Source of the DNA: Sipunculus nudus
Lineage: Eukaryota > Annelida > Sipuncula > Golfingiida > Sipunculidae
Assembly (NCBI GenBank): GCA_026874595.1
Contig: CM049310.1
Coordinates: forward strand, 44,361,058 to 44,425,057
Length of the DNA stretch: 64,000 nt
Direction of reading: 5' to 3'
Numbering within the stretch: the stretch's first letter is position 1; each line of letters starts with the position of its first letter. Under the pieces are notes generated by a model. The model saw only the letters and a list, made by a program, of their open reading frames with translations, was not told the DNA's origin and made no database searches. The translations under genes and the position numbers were made by a program. Below, piece by piece: positions 37,584 to 48,221 of the stretch.

Positions 37584-37946
37584 AGAACAGTATGTCCATG
37601 TTTACATAGAAGACGATGACCCTTAAATTGGAAATGTTGCATGTTAACCCAGATCAGCTTATGATGCTATATGTTAAACTCAGTTCGTGAATATTTATTA
37701 TATGAGACTACTGTTTATTTCTTATTATGATATGATGACTTAATAGGCTAGTTCTATCATGGTGATATTGAAATGTATCAACAACATTGCATTGAGATCA
37801 GACTGAATATTGCAATGAGATACTTTTTGAGTAGAGTTTTGAGTTTAAAGGCCAATATTGTCAGACTCGTAGTCACACGGCATTTATTATGCTAGTAAAT
37901 GATACTTGAGGGATGCATACATGTGACGATGTATTTGTACTTGAAG

Positions 37947-37952
37947 AATAAA
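37947..37952 (+). promoter_or_regulatory. Poly(A) signal in 5' LTR
   Basis: AATAAA just before repeat copy 2. In the 5' LTR it lies inside the candidate intron. Confidence 0.55.
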
Positions 37953-37956
37953 GATG

Positions 37957-38017
37957 ATGTTTCGGTTCTCGCTCGATGAAGACATCGTGTTTACTATTCT
38001 TTCCTGTGTTTTTCAGG
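37957..38017 (+). repeat. LTR internal 61-bp direct repeat, copy 2 (ends in splice acceptor)
   Basis: Exact match to 32590-32650. It lies 4 bp after an AATAAA signal, so RNA cleavage in the 3' LTR should fall inside it. It contains TTTAC as a possible branch site and ends CTTTCCTGTGTTTTTCAG, a strong acceptor at 38016/38017. The 3' LTR copy is at 46564-46624. Confidence 0.9.
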
Positions 38018-38066
38018 GGTGACATCTGTCTACCCAGGTCCCCTGTTTGGACCTGTAACAGATTTC

Positions 38067-38084
38067 TGGGGGCTCGTCCGGGAT
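38067..38084 (+). promoter_or_regulatory. Primer binding site, tRNA-Pro type
   Basis: TGGGGGCTCGTCCGGGAT begins 6 nt after the 5' LTR end. It is the 18-nt complement of the 3' end of tRNA-Pro, the same primer site known from murine leukaemia virus. A full 18-nt match supports an intact, recently active element. Confidence 0.9.
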
Positions 38085-38177
38085 CAATGCCAACAGGCAC
38101 CACGGCATTGGTCCAGTGATTTCCGAACCAAGCATCAGTGTGAGACAGAGTTAGCTGTCCATTGGTACATGTTCATC

Positions 38178-39653
38178 ATGGCAGGTAGTGGGCGGAAGAA
38201 CCTTGTGTGGCAGATCCGCAAGACCTTGCTTCGAATGAATGCAGATGACATGTTCACAGTCGCAACAAGTGTTGGTCAAGTTCCTGATCTTGATCCAGCT
38301 AGTCTAACCAGAGAAGACGAAGAAGGATGTTACGACTATATCCTAAGCTATGTTAATAGCAAGACCCTGTTAGAGTCAGAGGATCAGGGCATGTCCCACT
38401 TGTTACACTTGCGGGACATAATCGCTGAGAACCTAGAGCGACAAGACCAAGAGTCAACCATGACTACCAAGGCAGTGACGGGTCCAGGTGCTAAAGAGCC
38501 AGAGTCACCAGTCAACTCACTGAACCAAGGTGATGATGTTTTGGCACCGACTTCGATTAATCAGCCAACTAGTGCCACTGATAGCCGTTGTCATGGAATA
38601 CCTACTGACACAAATCAAGCACCTGTGGGGATGATATCATTGAAAGACCTATCGTTTCTGCAAAGGAGAGAGTTCAAGATTCAAGGAGGCCAGATTGGTG
38701 ACAGTTCAGCTGACCTGAATTATAACACCATTTGCCAGCAGATTGATGAGGGACTCAAAGGACATTATACAACCAGCGAAATCATCCGTGGGGTACTCCG
38801 GATAATTAAACCTGGGACGTTCAAGGACATGTTGATTAATAGGGATGATGTCTCAATTAATGAACTCAAAAGTCTCCTTCGCTCTCACTTAGGTGAGAAG
38901 AGTAGCACAGAGTTGTTTCAAGAACTGATGTGTGCCAGACAGTATGAGCATGAAAGCCCGCAGCAGTTTGTGTATCGAATGATGGGGTTGAGACAGAAGG
39001 TTACATTCACCTCAAAACTAGCTGACACAGACGTCACGTATGAATCAAGGACTGTCCAGGACGTTTTCTTGCACACTGTTTACCAGGGGTTAGCCGAAAA
39101 GTATAGTGACCTAAGGAGGGAACTGAAGCCTCTACTCACAGACTCTGAAACCAGTGATGAGGCCCTCCTCAGGCGTATTAATAAGGTGGCCGGTGAAGAG
39201 ACTGAAAGAAAAAGGCGCTTAGGCCACCAGTCGCACAAGATCACTCAGGCTCACAGTGGCCAAGTGGAGTCCACACAGACTAATAAAGTGAGTGAGAATG
39301 CTGAGTTGAAGTCCAGGGACAAAGTTATAGAGCAGCTTTCGGCTAAGGTTGAAGCTTTAACTGAAATAGTTTACTCCATGCAGAAACCTACATCACAGTC
39401 AGTGCCGATGTCAAATGCACCAGAGACAGTTAGAGAGTCATCAAATCAGAGAACCTATCACCATGTCAACAACCGCCCTAGAACACAGAGAAGTTCTCGA
39501 CCATATGGCTGTCCTGAATGTTTACAGGAAAACCTGCAGGGTTGCAACCACTGTTTCATATGTGGGGCAGAAGGTCATCGCGCTGTCGGCTGCATGAGGA
39601 AACCAAGTCAGTTGGGAAACGGACCCCGGTCATTGAGGAGGGACAACCAGTGA
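38178..39653 (+). CDS. gag: Gag polyprotein of the Ty3/Gypsy element
   Basis: Structural protein that packages element RNA into particles; 491 residues from the ATG at 38178. I prefer this start (A at -3, G at +4) to the weaker ATG at 38169; the frame is open further upstream into the LTR but has no earlier ATG. The first ~90 residues are helical and of unknown fold. A variable Pro/Ser/Thr-rich linker follows, then a capsid-like region at about residues 150-350 and a charged helix near 390-420. The C-terminus has a Cys/His cluster ending in a CCHC zinc knuckle, C459-x2-C462-x4-H467-x4-C472 (nt 39552-39593). The stop at 39651-39653 lies in the frameshift-stimulating hairpin. There are no internal stops. 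Confidence 0.9.
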   Translation: MAGSGRKNLVWQIRKTLLRMNADDMFTVATSVGQVPDLDPASLTREDEEGCYDYILSYVNSKTLLESEDQGMSHLLHLRDIIAENLERQDQESTMTTKAVTGPGAKEPESPVNSLNQGDDVLAPTSINQPTSATDSRCHGIPTDTNQAPVGMISLKDLSFLQRREFKIQGGQIGDSSADLNYNTICQQIDEGLKGHYTTSEIIRGVLRIIKPGTFKDMLINRDDVSINELKSLLRSHLGEKSSTELFQELMCARQYEHESPQQFVYRMMGLRQKVTFTSKLADTDVTYESRTVQDVFLHTVYQGLAEKYSDLRRELKPLLTDSETSDEALLRRINKVAGEETERKRRLGHQSHKITQAHSGQVESTQTNKVSENAELKSRDKVIEQLSAKVEALTEIVYSMQKPTSQSVPMSNAPETVRESSNQRTYHHVNNRPRTQRSSRPYGCPECLQENLQGCNHCFICGAEGHRAVGCMRKPSQLGNGPRSLRRDNQ

Positions 39654-42600
39654 CCGGCCCAGAGTCAAAGTCCCAGAGGAAGCGAGTCAAGAAAACGAAA
39701 ATGAATACAGCCTATTCCAGTTCACCAGAGTCAAGCCATCAACCACAACACCCATCAGAAACGGTAGCCAAGTTGGTGGGAGACAAGTGTATCCTTAAGT
39801 GCAATTTAAATGGGTATCCCGTTGACGTGTTATTGGACACTGGTGCTCAAGTCAGTATAATTGGTCGGACTTGGAAAGATAAATTTATACCCAGGCAGCC
39901 AGTTCATCCTTTAAGTGAGATTATGGAAGGCACAGACCTTGAAGTCTTCGCTGCAAATGGGGAAGCCATACCCTATGATGGTTGGGTAGAAGTGACATTG
40001 AATCTGCCCGGTAATAATGATCCAGAGTTAGCCATACAAGTCCCATTCCTTGTGAGCCAAGTGAACCTTGATCGACCTCTCCTTGGGTTTAATGTCATTC
40101 AGGAACTTGTCAAGTGTAAGAAAAAAGGAACCCAAGTGTTGACAACATTAGGAGACCTACTTAGTAAGGCTATGAATACTGAGAGTGAGAAAGCTCGTTC
40201 CATCGTTAACTCTCTTGAAGCATGGGAGTCACCTGCTGGACAAGAAGCAGTGAAAGTTGGCGTCAAGGGATTTGTTGTCCGATCCGGTCAAGTTGCTTAT
40301 GTGAAGTGCAACATTCGCTCAGATCTCTTTGTGCAGGACTCTGTAGTGCTTTTTGAATCCAGTCCAGTCAGTCTCCCATTGGAACAGTTAGATATTGGGG
40401 ACGGACTTGTTGAGGTACACACAAATACAAGACCACACGTCAAGATCCCTCTGGGGAATCACACTCAAAATGATATAACGATTCCAGGCCAAACCATTTT
40501 GGGTCATATTCAGTTAATAGAGAAGATTTTAGACACTGATCAGATGGATGGTCCCAAGCTAGATGTCCGAGTCAACCACGCAAGTTTAGAACATCCACGG
40601 TGTGATACTGCGGCTACAGAACAACAGCTGTGGAACCCTCAAGTTGACATCGGTCATTTGAGTGAAGAGCAACAGGTAGTGGTTAAGCAGATGTTATATG
40701 AGGAGTCTGGCGCTTTCGCTCGTGACGATGGTGATATCGGATGCATTCCTGAGCTTAAAATGGTCATTAACTTGAAGGACAATATCCCTGTGCAGAGATC
40801 CTATGCATCGATTCCAAAGCCACTGTTTAAGGAGGTGAAAGCTCACATCCAGGATCTTCTAGTCAAAGGTTGGATAGTTCGGTCGAGATCACCATACTCT
40901 GCACCGGTTGTTTGCGTACGAAAGAAAGATGGTTCCCTACGCCTATGCATAGACTACCGCCTCCTTAATCAAAAGACTGTGCCAGATAGACATCCACTGC
41001 CACGCATTCAGGATCTCACAGATACACTAGGTGGTTACCAGTGGTTTTCAATCTTAGACCAGGGGAAGGCGTACCACCAGGGATTCATAGATGAAGGGTC
41101 GAGGTATATGACAGCGTTCATAACCCCCTGGGGTTTATACGAGTGGGTACGCATACCCTTCGGACTCTCAAACGCGCCAGCCGCTTTCCAGAGATACATG
41201 GAGGAGATGTTAGAGTCACTCCGAGATGAATGTTGTATTCCATATCTAGACGATATACTTTGCTATGCTAAAACATTCGAGGACCATGTGGAAGGGCTGA
41301 GAAGAGTTCTTAGAGTTCTCCAGCAACATGGTGTGAAGCTCCGACCAGCGAAATGTGAACTGTTCAAATCTGAAATCAGATACGTTGGGCGACTTGTATC
41401 TTCTGATGGTGTCAGGATTGACCCTAAAGACCTAGAGGCAGTCCTAGCATTGAAAGACAAGACACTGGCCACAGTTGGAGATGTCCGGAAATTGTTAGGT
41501 TTTCTCAGCTATTACCGCACGTACATACAGGATTTTTCGCGGATCGCAAGGCCAATTTATGAGCTTTCACAAGGGAAAGGTGATAATCCAGTCAACAGGG
41601 CCAAGAAAGGTAAAGGTGCTCAACTTCCATCAAAGACCCCTATCCAGTGGACCGCTGAACACCAGAGAACTTTAGAGAGGCTCATAGACATTCTGACCAA
41701 TCCACCAGTACTTACGTATCCGAACTTTGACTTACCCTTTGTGTTACACACAGACGCTTCGGAGCAAGGGTTGGGAGCAGTCTTGTACCAACGCCAAGAT
41801 GGAAAGTTGAGAATTGTCGCCTTCGGTTCAAGAAACCTCTCCCCTGCCGAGAAGAATTACCATCTGCATGCCGGCAAGTTAGAATTCCTGGCCATGAAAT
41901 GGGCCATATGTGAAAAGTTCCGGGATTATCTGTACTATGCACCTCACTTCACTGTATACACTGACAATAACCCATTGACTTATGTGATGAGTACTGCCAA
42001 GCTCAATGCGGTTGGTCACAGATGGGTAGGTGAACTTACTGACTTCCGTTTCGATATCAGGTATCGTCCTGGGAAGGTCAACGTAGATGCTGACACCCTG
42101 TCCCGCCTGCCTCTTGACATACACACCTATGTTAATGAGTGCACAGAAGAGCTGTCAAGGAAAATTGTATGTGCCACCTGGGAGGGATGTGGAGCTGCTA
42201 GGAAAAATGATGTAGCATATGTAGCAGTCTTCAACCTGTCAACAAACGAACCTGACCACCCTAGTGGGGGGCTACCAAACATTGAACGTGATGAGTTGAT
42301 GAGGGCCCAGAAGGCAGATCCTCATATCAAAGAGTTGATCAAATTGAAAGAAACATACACTGTATTACCAGATGATGTGCGCCGGAAAGCTACAGGCCAT
42401 ATCAGGAGACTAATACGTGAGTGGAACAAACTTCACTTAGAGAGTGGAATACTCTATCGTCGGACATGTCGAGGTCCACAGTTGGTTCTACCAGGAGAGT
42501 TTAAGCCACTTGTTCTGAAATGTTTGCATAATGACATGGGTCACGTAGGGACAGAGCGAACCATCAACTTAGCAAGGGATCGCTTCTATTGGCCGTACAT

Positions 42601-44158
42601 GAAAAGAGACATTGAGGAATATGTAACCAGAAAGTGTTCTTGCATAAAGCAGAAAAAGCCAACGACCCACGTCCGAGCACCCATGGGAAGTATTACCACC
42701 AATTCACCCCTTGAGCTTGTATCCATTGATTACTTACACTTAGAGAAGTGCAAGGGTGGGTTTGAGTACATATTGGTCGTGGTGGACCATTTCACCAGAT
42801 TTGCGCAAGCATATGCCACCAAGGATAAGTCTGGGAAAACAGCTGCTCGAAAACTCTTCGATGACTTTATCCCACGATTTGGTTACCCGTCAAAACTACA
42901 CCACGATCAGGGTCGTGAATTTGAAAATGAACTGTTCAAAATGCTACAAAAGCTAACAGGAGTGGGTCATTCCAGGACCACACCATACCATCCACAAGGA
43001 AATCCCGCAGAGAGATTTAATAGGACATTACTCCAAATGCTCAGGACGCTTGAGGAGAAAGAAAAAGCAAATTGGAAAGAGCATCTTCCACAGGTGGTGC
43101 ATGCTTATAATTGTACTAGACATGAAGCCACAGGCTTTGCACCGTTCTATCTGTTATATGGTCGTCACCCGAGGTTGCCCATCGACATGATATTTGGACT
43201 GAATGATAACGAGAAAACTTCTTCCCCGAAAAGCTATGCAGAAAAGTGGGCAGCGAGGATGAAGGATGCCTACTGGATTGCTTTTGACAATAGTAAACAG
43301 TCGAGTGCACGTGGTAAAAAGTATTATGACCGTCACCAGAAGGGAGTTGTCCTCCAACCCGGCGACCGTGTCCTTGTCAGAAATTTGAGTGAGCGAGGTG
43401 GCCCAGGAAAACTAAGGTCATATTGGGAGAACGAGGTGTATATTGTTAAGGAGCAAGTAAGTGACAACCCAGTATACAAGGTTTGTCCAGAGACTGGGCA
43501 GAACAGATCCCGTACACTACACCGAAATCTTCTCCATCTGGTAAACGAGTTGCCTATCAACATCCCACCCAAAGCAAAGCAGACCACACCACAGAGAAAG
43601 AGAGCTATGCGACAGGTTGTCAACGAGAGTTCGTCAGACTCGGAGGACGACGCGCCACAATACTATCTCAGGGTATCCAGGTCGAGGGAACCCGAGGCTG
43701 ACACTCCAAGATTTAATCACCAAGCAGAACCAGAGGAGCCGGATATAGTTAGTGAGACGGCAGGAGAGGACCCGGAACCTTCTGTTGAGCGGGAAACGAC
43801 ACAGGATTTCGTAAACCATACGGCTGAAATGGCACCAGGGGTTGAGAGGGTGGTTGAGCCTGAGAATGTAGCAGGAGACCATTTGCCACATACTCCTCCA
43901 GTAGCCGATGTGGAACCCGAAGGATTACCTAATCAGCCATGGGTGAGACGGTCCATGAGGGAAAGGAAACCAGCCCGTCGGTTCACTTATGAGATGCTGG
44001 GTCAACCATCTTACCAGACAAACAGTGCAGTTAACATGATCGGAGCCTATGGAGTGCCATCCAGACCAATTTGGAACATGCCAGTATATCCTGTTTCTTA
44101 CCCACAATCGTACCTTCCACCAATTTTTCCCTATCCTATCCCCACCTGTGTCTATTGA
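39518..44158 (+). CDS. pol: Pol polyprotein (protease, RT, RNase H, integrase)
   Basis: The frame is open from 39518, but translation should enter at 39620 by -1 frameshift, adding about 1512 residues to gag. Domains in order: aspartic protease [10 protein letters not shown] (DTGA at 39836); reverse transcriptase with [18 protein letters not shown] and the catalytic YLDD (41243-41254); RNase H with HTDAS (41753) and YTDNN (about 41957); integrase with a zinc-binding H-x4-H (42527-42544) and C-x-C (42635-42643) instead of the more usual C-x2-C. The catalytic D, D and E codons are at 42728, 42905 and 43010, the last two 35 residues apart. A GPY/F-like segment ([10 protein letters not shown]) follows, then about 140 acidic, disordered residues. 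No chromodomain or env is seen. All catalytic residues are intact. The order RT-RNase H-integrase places it in Ty3/Gypsy. Confidence 0.93.
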   Translation: MFTGKPAGLQPLFHMWGRRSSRCRLHEETKSVGKRTPVIEEGQPVTGPESKSQRKRVKKTKMNTAYSSSPESSHQPQHPSETVAKLVGDKCILKCNLNGYPVDVLLDTGAQVSIIGRTWKDKFIPRQPVHPLSEIMEGTDLEVFAANGEAIPYDGWVEVTLNLPGNNDPELAIQVPFLVSQVNLDRPLLGFNVIQELVKCKKKGTQVLTTLGDLLSKAMNTESEKARSIVNSLEAWESPAGQEAVKVGVKGFVVRSGQVAYVKCNIRSDLFVQDSVVLFESSPVSLPLEQLDIGDGLVEVHTNTRPHVKIPLGNHTQNDITIPGQTILGHIQLIEKILDTDQMDGPKLDVRVNHASLEHPRCDTAATEQQLWNPQVDIGHLSEEQQVVVKQMLYEESGAFARDDGDIGCIPELKMVINLKDNIPVQRSYASIPKPLFKEVKAHIQDLLVKGWIVRSRSPYSAPVVCVRKKDGSLRLCIDYRLLNQKTVPDRHPLPRIQDLTDTLGGYQWFSILDQGKAYHQGFIDEGSRYMTAFITPWGLYEWVRIPFGLSNAPAAFQRYMEEMLESLRDECCIPYLDDILCYAKTFEDHVEGLRRVLRVLQQHGVKLRPAKCELFKSEIRYVGRLVSSDGVRIDPKDLEAVLALKDKTLATVGDVRKLLGFLSYYRTYIQDFSRIARPIYELSQGKGDNPVNRAKKGKGAQLPSKTPIQWTAEHQRTLERLIDILTNPPVLTYPNFDLPFVLHTDASEQGLGAVLYQRQDGKLRIVAFGSRNLSPAEKNYHLHAGKLEFLAMKWAICEKFRDYLYYAPHFTVYTDNNPLTYVMSTAKLNAVGHRWVGELTDFRFDIRYRPGKVNVDADTLSRLPLDIHTYVNECTEELSRKIVCATWEGCGAARKNDVAYVAVFNLSTNEPDHPSGGLPNIERDELMRAQKADPHIKELIKLKETYTVLPDDVRRKATGHIRRLIREWNKLHLESGILYRRTCRGPQLVLPGEFKPLVLKCLHNDMGHVGTERTINLARDRFYWPYMKRDIEEYVTRKCSCIKQKKPTTHVRAPMGSITTNSPLELVSIDYLHLEKCKGGFEYILVVVDHFTRFAQAYATKDKSGKTAARKLFDDFIPRFGYPSKLHHDQGREFENELFKMLQKLTGVGHSRTTPYHPQGNPAERFNRTLLQMLRTLEEKEKANWKEHLPQVVHAYNCTRHEATGFAPFYLLYGRHPRLPIDMIFGLNDNEKTSSPKSYAEKWAARMKDAYWIAFDNSKQSSARGKKYYDRHQKGVVLQPGDRVLVRNLSERGGPGKLRSYWENEVYIVKEQVSDNPVYKVCPETGQNRSRTLHRNLLHLVNELPINIPPKAKQTTPQRKRAMRQVVNESSSDSEDDAPQYYLRVSRSREPEADTPRFNHQAEPEEPDIVSETAGEDPEPSVERETTQDFVNHTAEMAPGVERVVEPENVAGDHLPHTPPVADVEPEGLPNQPWVRRSMRERKPARRFTYEMLGQPSYQTNSAVNMIGAYGVPSRPIWNMPVYPVSYPQSYLPPIFPYPIPTCVY
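39614..39674 (+). promoter_or_regulatory. -1 programmed frameshift signal between gag and pol
   Basis: The heptamer GGGAAAC (39614-39620) is in the correct phase, G_GGA_AAC in the gag frame. After a 5-nt spacer, CCGGTCA (39626-39632) pairs perfectly with TGACCGG (39651-39657), closing an 18-nt loop. In that loop GGGAC (39640-39644) can pair with GTCCC (39670-39674) downstream, giving an H-type pseudoknot. Gag stops 33 nt after the heptamer. The pol frame is -1 to gag and already open, so the site fits every rule for ribosomal frameshifting. Confidence 0.8.
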
Positions 44159-44283
44159 AAGAATAGGATAGATGTTATGGACTTGTTGTACATTGTGATG
44201 TGACTATATATACATATGCACATAGTTAATAATGTTTGGGAGATTTCTAGTTTTTTTTGTAATGTCGGGAGCCATTTTCTTTT

Positions 44284-44294
44284 GGCGGGGAGCA
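44284..44294 (+). promoter_or_regulatory. Probable polypurine tract
   Basis: GGCGGGGAGCA abuts the 3' LTR where the plus-strand primer should lie. It is short and interrupted by two C residues. Confidence 0.45.
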
Positions 44295-46667
44295 TGTGAC
44301 ATACACAAAATGTGTAGCCACTTATGTGTTATTTTATATGTAATGTTTGAATATTAGCTTTAGTGAAGCGTAAATTGAGGGTCCGCTGACCATTTTTCTC
44401 TTTTTGGGTGTAATCTACTTGCCCGGGGCCAATGAAGGCAGTATACGCGGTTGCCTGGCGAGCGAGTGCACCTAGACCGGAACTTCCGCCCATGACGTCA
44501 TGTTTCGGTTCTCGCTCGATGAAGACATCGTGTTTACTATTCTTTCCTGTGTTTTTCAGGTTAGTAACGTTTCTAATGCTTTAGCCCTAATTATAAACCC
44601 GTAGTATTGTTAAATAACGATTAGGGATTAGAACTGCTTGAGTTTTGACACGTATTATCTTGTAGAAATGATACTTTGGTAGTTTCCCCGCATGCATATG
44701 AAACGTTTGCTACCCAGCGTTCGCGCCATGTTCATTTTCACAGAACTGAGTTTCTGAATTTCTCCCGTGTCTGTATTAGGCGAATGAGCTCTCCCACGCA
44801 TGTATAAGGTTATTTAATACTGTTGTCTTGCTAGTTAATTGTGTAAATATTATTGATTATGGCAAGTTTTTAATTTGATGCGAGTTTATGAAGTTAGTGC
44901 AGATTTCACGCTTCACAAGTTGTTCACGTGCAAAGGTCATAGGTCATGTCCCCCCCCCCCTAATATTGATCTGAGACCGATCAGGCTCGAAGTAGAAGCT
45001 GTAAAGATGTATTACTTGTGGCCATGACCACATATTTATTATGATATTCTCTTAATAATATAGAGAGGTATTTTATGCGTTTGGGTAGTGGTACATGCCC
45101 AGGGATATAGATTGTTGATGGAGAGTAATAGATATATCAAGAGTCAGTTGACAGGCCATACTCTATGTTGGTACCTATATACTTGTATGTGGAATAGGCC
45201 AGTGTTTAAAGATCCAGGTCTTTTATTATGTCATTGGATTTATGTTCAACTCAGTAATTTTTATAAAACAGTATTGAGACAGAGGCTCACCATATTCAGG
45301 ATTTATCAGGAATAGGTATTCAGCTATTTAATGTAAAGCCATAGTTTGTGAGATAGTTAAATCCTTACCAAAGTTCAAGTGGTAAACAGGGTCCTTGAAC
45401 ACTGTCATTTGGTTGAGGTAGAATGTCATTTTTAGTGACACCCATGTTTTGCTTGATGACAATAACTCTTAATGTAAATTTGCACATTTGTATTTGTCAG
45501 TATTAAAAGAGGATTGTATAAGGCAAGTAGTGATCTGGAGGTAACTTTGTATATTTCATTATTGGTGTAACAACATATTTTGGACTTGAATTTACACTTG
45601 AAATGAAAATCATCTGAACATCATTGATATATTTTGTGTTGTAAGTGCTGCCACCTGTCGGAGGTTAGGAAAACTAAAACGTTATTTGAGAGATCAGGTT
45701 CCAGCTCAATGCATATGAATGATAAACAGTTTTAGAGAGAAATAAATCATTGGACATGTATGATGTGAGATAATATTTAATTCTATCAAAATTATGATGA
45801 AGATGTTTGTTTTCTCACGGACATCCTAACAGTACTCATTGTATTAACCCTAATGATATGTTTATGTTTAATAATAACTCAAGACCAGATTTTATTGTTA
45901 GCAGACATTATGTGAGCACTTCCGTTGTAAATAGCATTTAATTATCAGGTTGTCAGAGGGAAATCAACACAGTGGATCAGTCAGATTGTTAACATATGTT
46001 TATATATATTACCATTTATTTATAAAAGTAAATGTAGATCACTTGCTTGTGCATTTAGTTGGTAAATCAGGATCATTCGAATTCATATGGAAAACCTTGT
46101 GCTATATAATTTAAATGCAGTTGACATGATAGTATAGTTAATGATGACACATATTAAACACAAGTATCCGAGGGTGTTAGGTTCGAATCCAGAACAGTAT
46201 GTCCATGTTTACATAGAAGACGATGACCCTTAAATTGGAAATGTTGCATGTTAACCCAGATCAGCTTATGATGCTATATGTTAAACTCAGTTCGTGAATA
46301 TTTATTATATGAGACTACTGTTTATTTCTTATTATGATATGATGACTTAATAGGCTAGTTCTATCATGGTGATATTGAAATGTATCAACAACATTGCATT
46401 GAGATCAGACTGAATATTGCAATGAGATACTTTTTGAGTAGAGTTTTGAGTTTAAAGGCCAATATTGTCAGACTCGTAGTCACACGGCATTTATTATGCT
46501 AGTAAATGATACTTGAGGGATGCATACATGTGACGATGTATTTGTACTTGAAGAATAAAGATGATGTTTCGGTTCTCGCTCGATGAAGACATCGTGTTTA
46601 CTATTCTTTCCTGTGTTTTTCAGGGGTGACATCTGTCTACCCAGGTCCCCTGTTTGGACCTGTAACA
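44295..46667 (+). repeat. 3' LTR, 2373 bp, uninterrupted
   Basis: Reads as the 5' LTR without its insert. It holds the 61-bp direct repeat at 44500-44560 and 46564-46624, promoter motifs at 44429-44500, and AATAAA at 46554-46559. A 75-codon frame (45088-45315), identical in the 5' LTR, has no recognisable domain. The LTR promoter points toward the Patched-related gene about 6 kb downstream. Confidence 0.95.
46554..46559 (+). promoter_or_regulatory. Poly(A) signal in 3' LTR
   Basis: AATAAA 4 bp before repeat copy 2. A T/GT-rich downstream element lies at about 46600-46620. Cleavage 10-30 nt on would fall inside the 61-mer. Confidence 0.6.
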
Positions 46668-46806
46668 TTTGCATGTAATCAGGTCCCTTTTTTATATTAC
46701 CCGCACTGGAAGTCCATGTACCCTTTGCGGGGCCCTTTCCTAGCTGACTTGCCATGCAGTATTCTAGTTTTTTTTTTATTGTTTCCATTATTATATAACT
46801 ATTTTT

Positions 46807-48221
46807 AGCTCAGTTGACTATAAGTCATCTGAGCTATAGTCGTGGTCCATTTTCCGTCGTCCGTCCGTCCGTCCGTCGATGTGGCACGTTTTGAAACCGT
46901 AAGACCTAGGAAACTGGGTCTTTGCGACTTCGTTCCTTTGAGAAATTATGGAAAAACCTGGATTTTTTATAAAAAAAACCTATTTTCACACTTCAGGACA
47001 GCCTAATATCAAAACCACTCATCTGTTTTTCCTAATATCAACAATAAATATTCCTCTATATAGTTCCTATGGACATGCCAGAAATTAAGTCTCTAATATA
47101 TAATTTAAAAAGTTATGGGGCCAAACACATTGCACTTTGTAAAAAATCAGGAAAATTTTTTGTAACTTAACACAAAAAAATGTTAAAGCTAGGGACTTTT
47201 TTCAGTAATATAACTTAAATTAATCAAAATTTAATTGTATTCCCAAAAATTATATCAAAATTTTTTAAATTTTTTAAAATGTTAGCAAAAATATACAATT
47301 GGTACCTTTAATTTTGCACAAATTTGACCATGGCACTTTTTTTCTCGTAAGTATATTTAATTTATTTTTCACAGCCGAGATACATGTGGATTTAATCTGT
47401 TGAATTCTGAAGTTTGAAAGTAAAAAAATTAAAAATTATTCTTATTATTTCTAATGTATTTGCATTTTATATATCCAAGACCTCACTCTTGCTCACTACA
47501 GCCTTGCCTAGGTAACCTTATTAGTGAATACCTTATTACTTTTGAATAATAAAACAAAATATAATTTGATAATATATGAAACAAGTCATGGATAAATAAA
47601 GGTGCAATTTAAAATTCTGAATTCTGGAGTGTTATTTTCATATATTTATTGCTTTGCAAATTTAAAAAGAAATTATTTTATAAAAAAAAAAGAAATATAT
47701 CTGTGTGCATAATGGGATGTTACCTGACTAAATTAAGTATAAATGTTGATGCAATTTAGATTTGTGTATCAATTTAAATATTCAGATATATATGATAGAC
47801 TGTGAATATATAGTAAAATTTATAAACTTAAAAAAAATGACTTAACAAAAGTTAAATAGGATCTAATGCAAATATTTGTTTATTATTTTCCTGTCTCAGT
47901 TGAATGGAAATTATAGTTACTTGCTTTGTTTTCCATCTCTCTGCCTGTTTTTAAATATTTAAAAATAATTTCTTTTTCCTTTACGTATATGCAGAATTGC
48001 TGTAACTCCCACCAGTACCTGTAAGCACTATTGAATAAAATTCCGTATTCTGTATTTATATCTAAAGATGTTGTAACTCCCCCCCCCCCCCCCGTCATTG
48101 AGCACTAGTTCCTGAGCACTTAGGGTAGTATTTTTATTGCAACTTCACAAAATCTTTGGTGATGCAGTTATAACTGTCGCAATCAGCTTGCGCCGTGACC
48201 CATGGGTCCCTTGTTTTTTTG
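46807..48221 (+). mobile_element. Hairpin-headed dispersed repeat, copy 3
   Basis: AGCTCAGTTGAC, loop TATAA, GTCATCTGAGCT (46807-46835) folds with 11 of 12 pairs. A GTCCGTCCGTCC tract and a core close to copy 2 follow. A C homopolymer is near 48075. The tail is TGACCCATGGGTCC then CTTGTTTTTTTG. Non-coding. Confidence 0.75.

Larger units (their letters stand above)
32650..38016 (+). other. Candidate intron inside the 5' LTR
   Basis: The donor CAG|GTTAGT at the end of repeat copy 1 and the acceptor TTTTTCAG at the end of copy 2 bound a GT-AG unit. It is 2064 bp in the uninterrupted LTR (44560-46623) and 5367 bp here because of the nested element. Splicing would leave copy 1 joined to the last 44 bp of the LTR and the primer site. 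It would also remove the poly(A) signal at 37947 and the nested element. Inference from sequence; no RNA evidence. Confidence 0.45.
32385..38060 (+). repeat. 5' LTR (interrupted by a 3.3 kb insert)
   Basis: Starts TGTGACATAC and ends CTGTAACA. At over 2.3 kb without the insert, it is very long for this superfamily. It holds promoter motifs at 32519-32590, an exact internal 61-bp direct repeat (32590-32650 and 37957-38017), and AATAAA at 37947-37952. The insert begins after 33437 and ends with the second AGTTT at 36740. Confidence 0.95.
32385..46667 (+). mobile_element. Complete Ty3/Gypsy LTR retrotransposon
   Basis: Two LTRs (32385-38060 with an insert, and 44295-46667) flank 6234 bp of internal sequence. 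Each LTR starts TGTGAC and ends GTAACA, and the 4-bp duplication TTTG borders the whole (32381-32384 and 46668-46671). With its 3303-bp interruption removed, the 5' LTR is 2373 bp, exactly the 3' LTR length; every stretch I compared was identical, including a C homopolymer. Internally there are a tRNA-Pro-type primer site, gag, a -1 frameshift signal, and pol in the order protease-RT-RNase H-integrase, which places it in Ty3/Gypsy (Metaviridae). No env is seen. Both frames are open, so it is young and perhaps active. It lies between FPGS and the Patched-related gene. Confidence 0.95.

Noticed and set aside
37523-37600. A functional tRNA gene
   Set aside because: Acceptor and anticodon stems do not form and no terminator follows; only the promoter boxes are good.
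38067-38084. A gammaretrovirus, because of the tRNA-Pro primer site
   Set aside because: Pol motifs (YLDD context, integrase, GPY/F region) and the lack of env place it in Ty3/Gypsy; the primer site only reflects the host tRNA.
41263-43891. Several 60-96-codon minus-strand frames over pol
   Set aside because: Shadows of the pol coding frame; none has a domain.
44159-44294. An env or third frame after pol
   Set aside because: Only 136 bp separate the pol stop from the 3' LTR.
32385-46667. Identity with the bivalve Steamer element
   Set aside because: As I recall it, Steamer has LTRs of under 200 bp and a total length near 5 kb; this element has 2.4 kb LTRs and a different layout.
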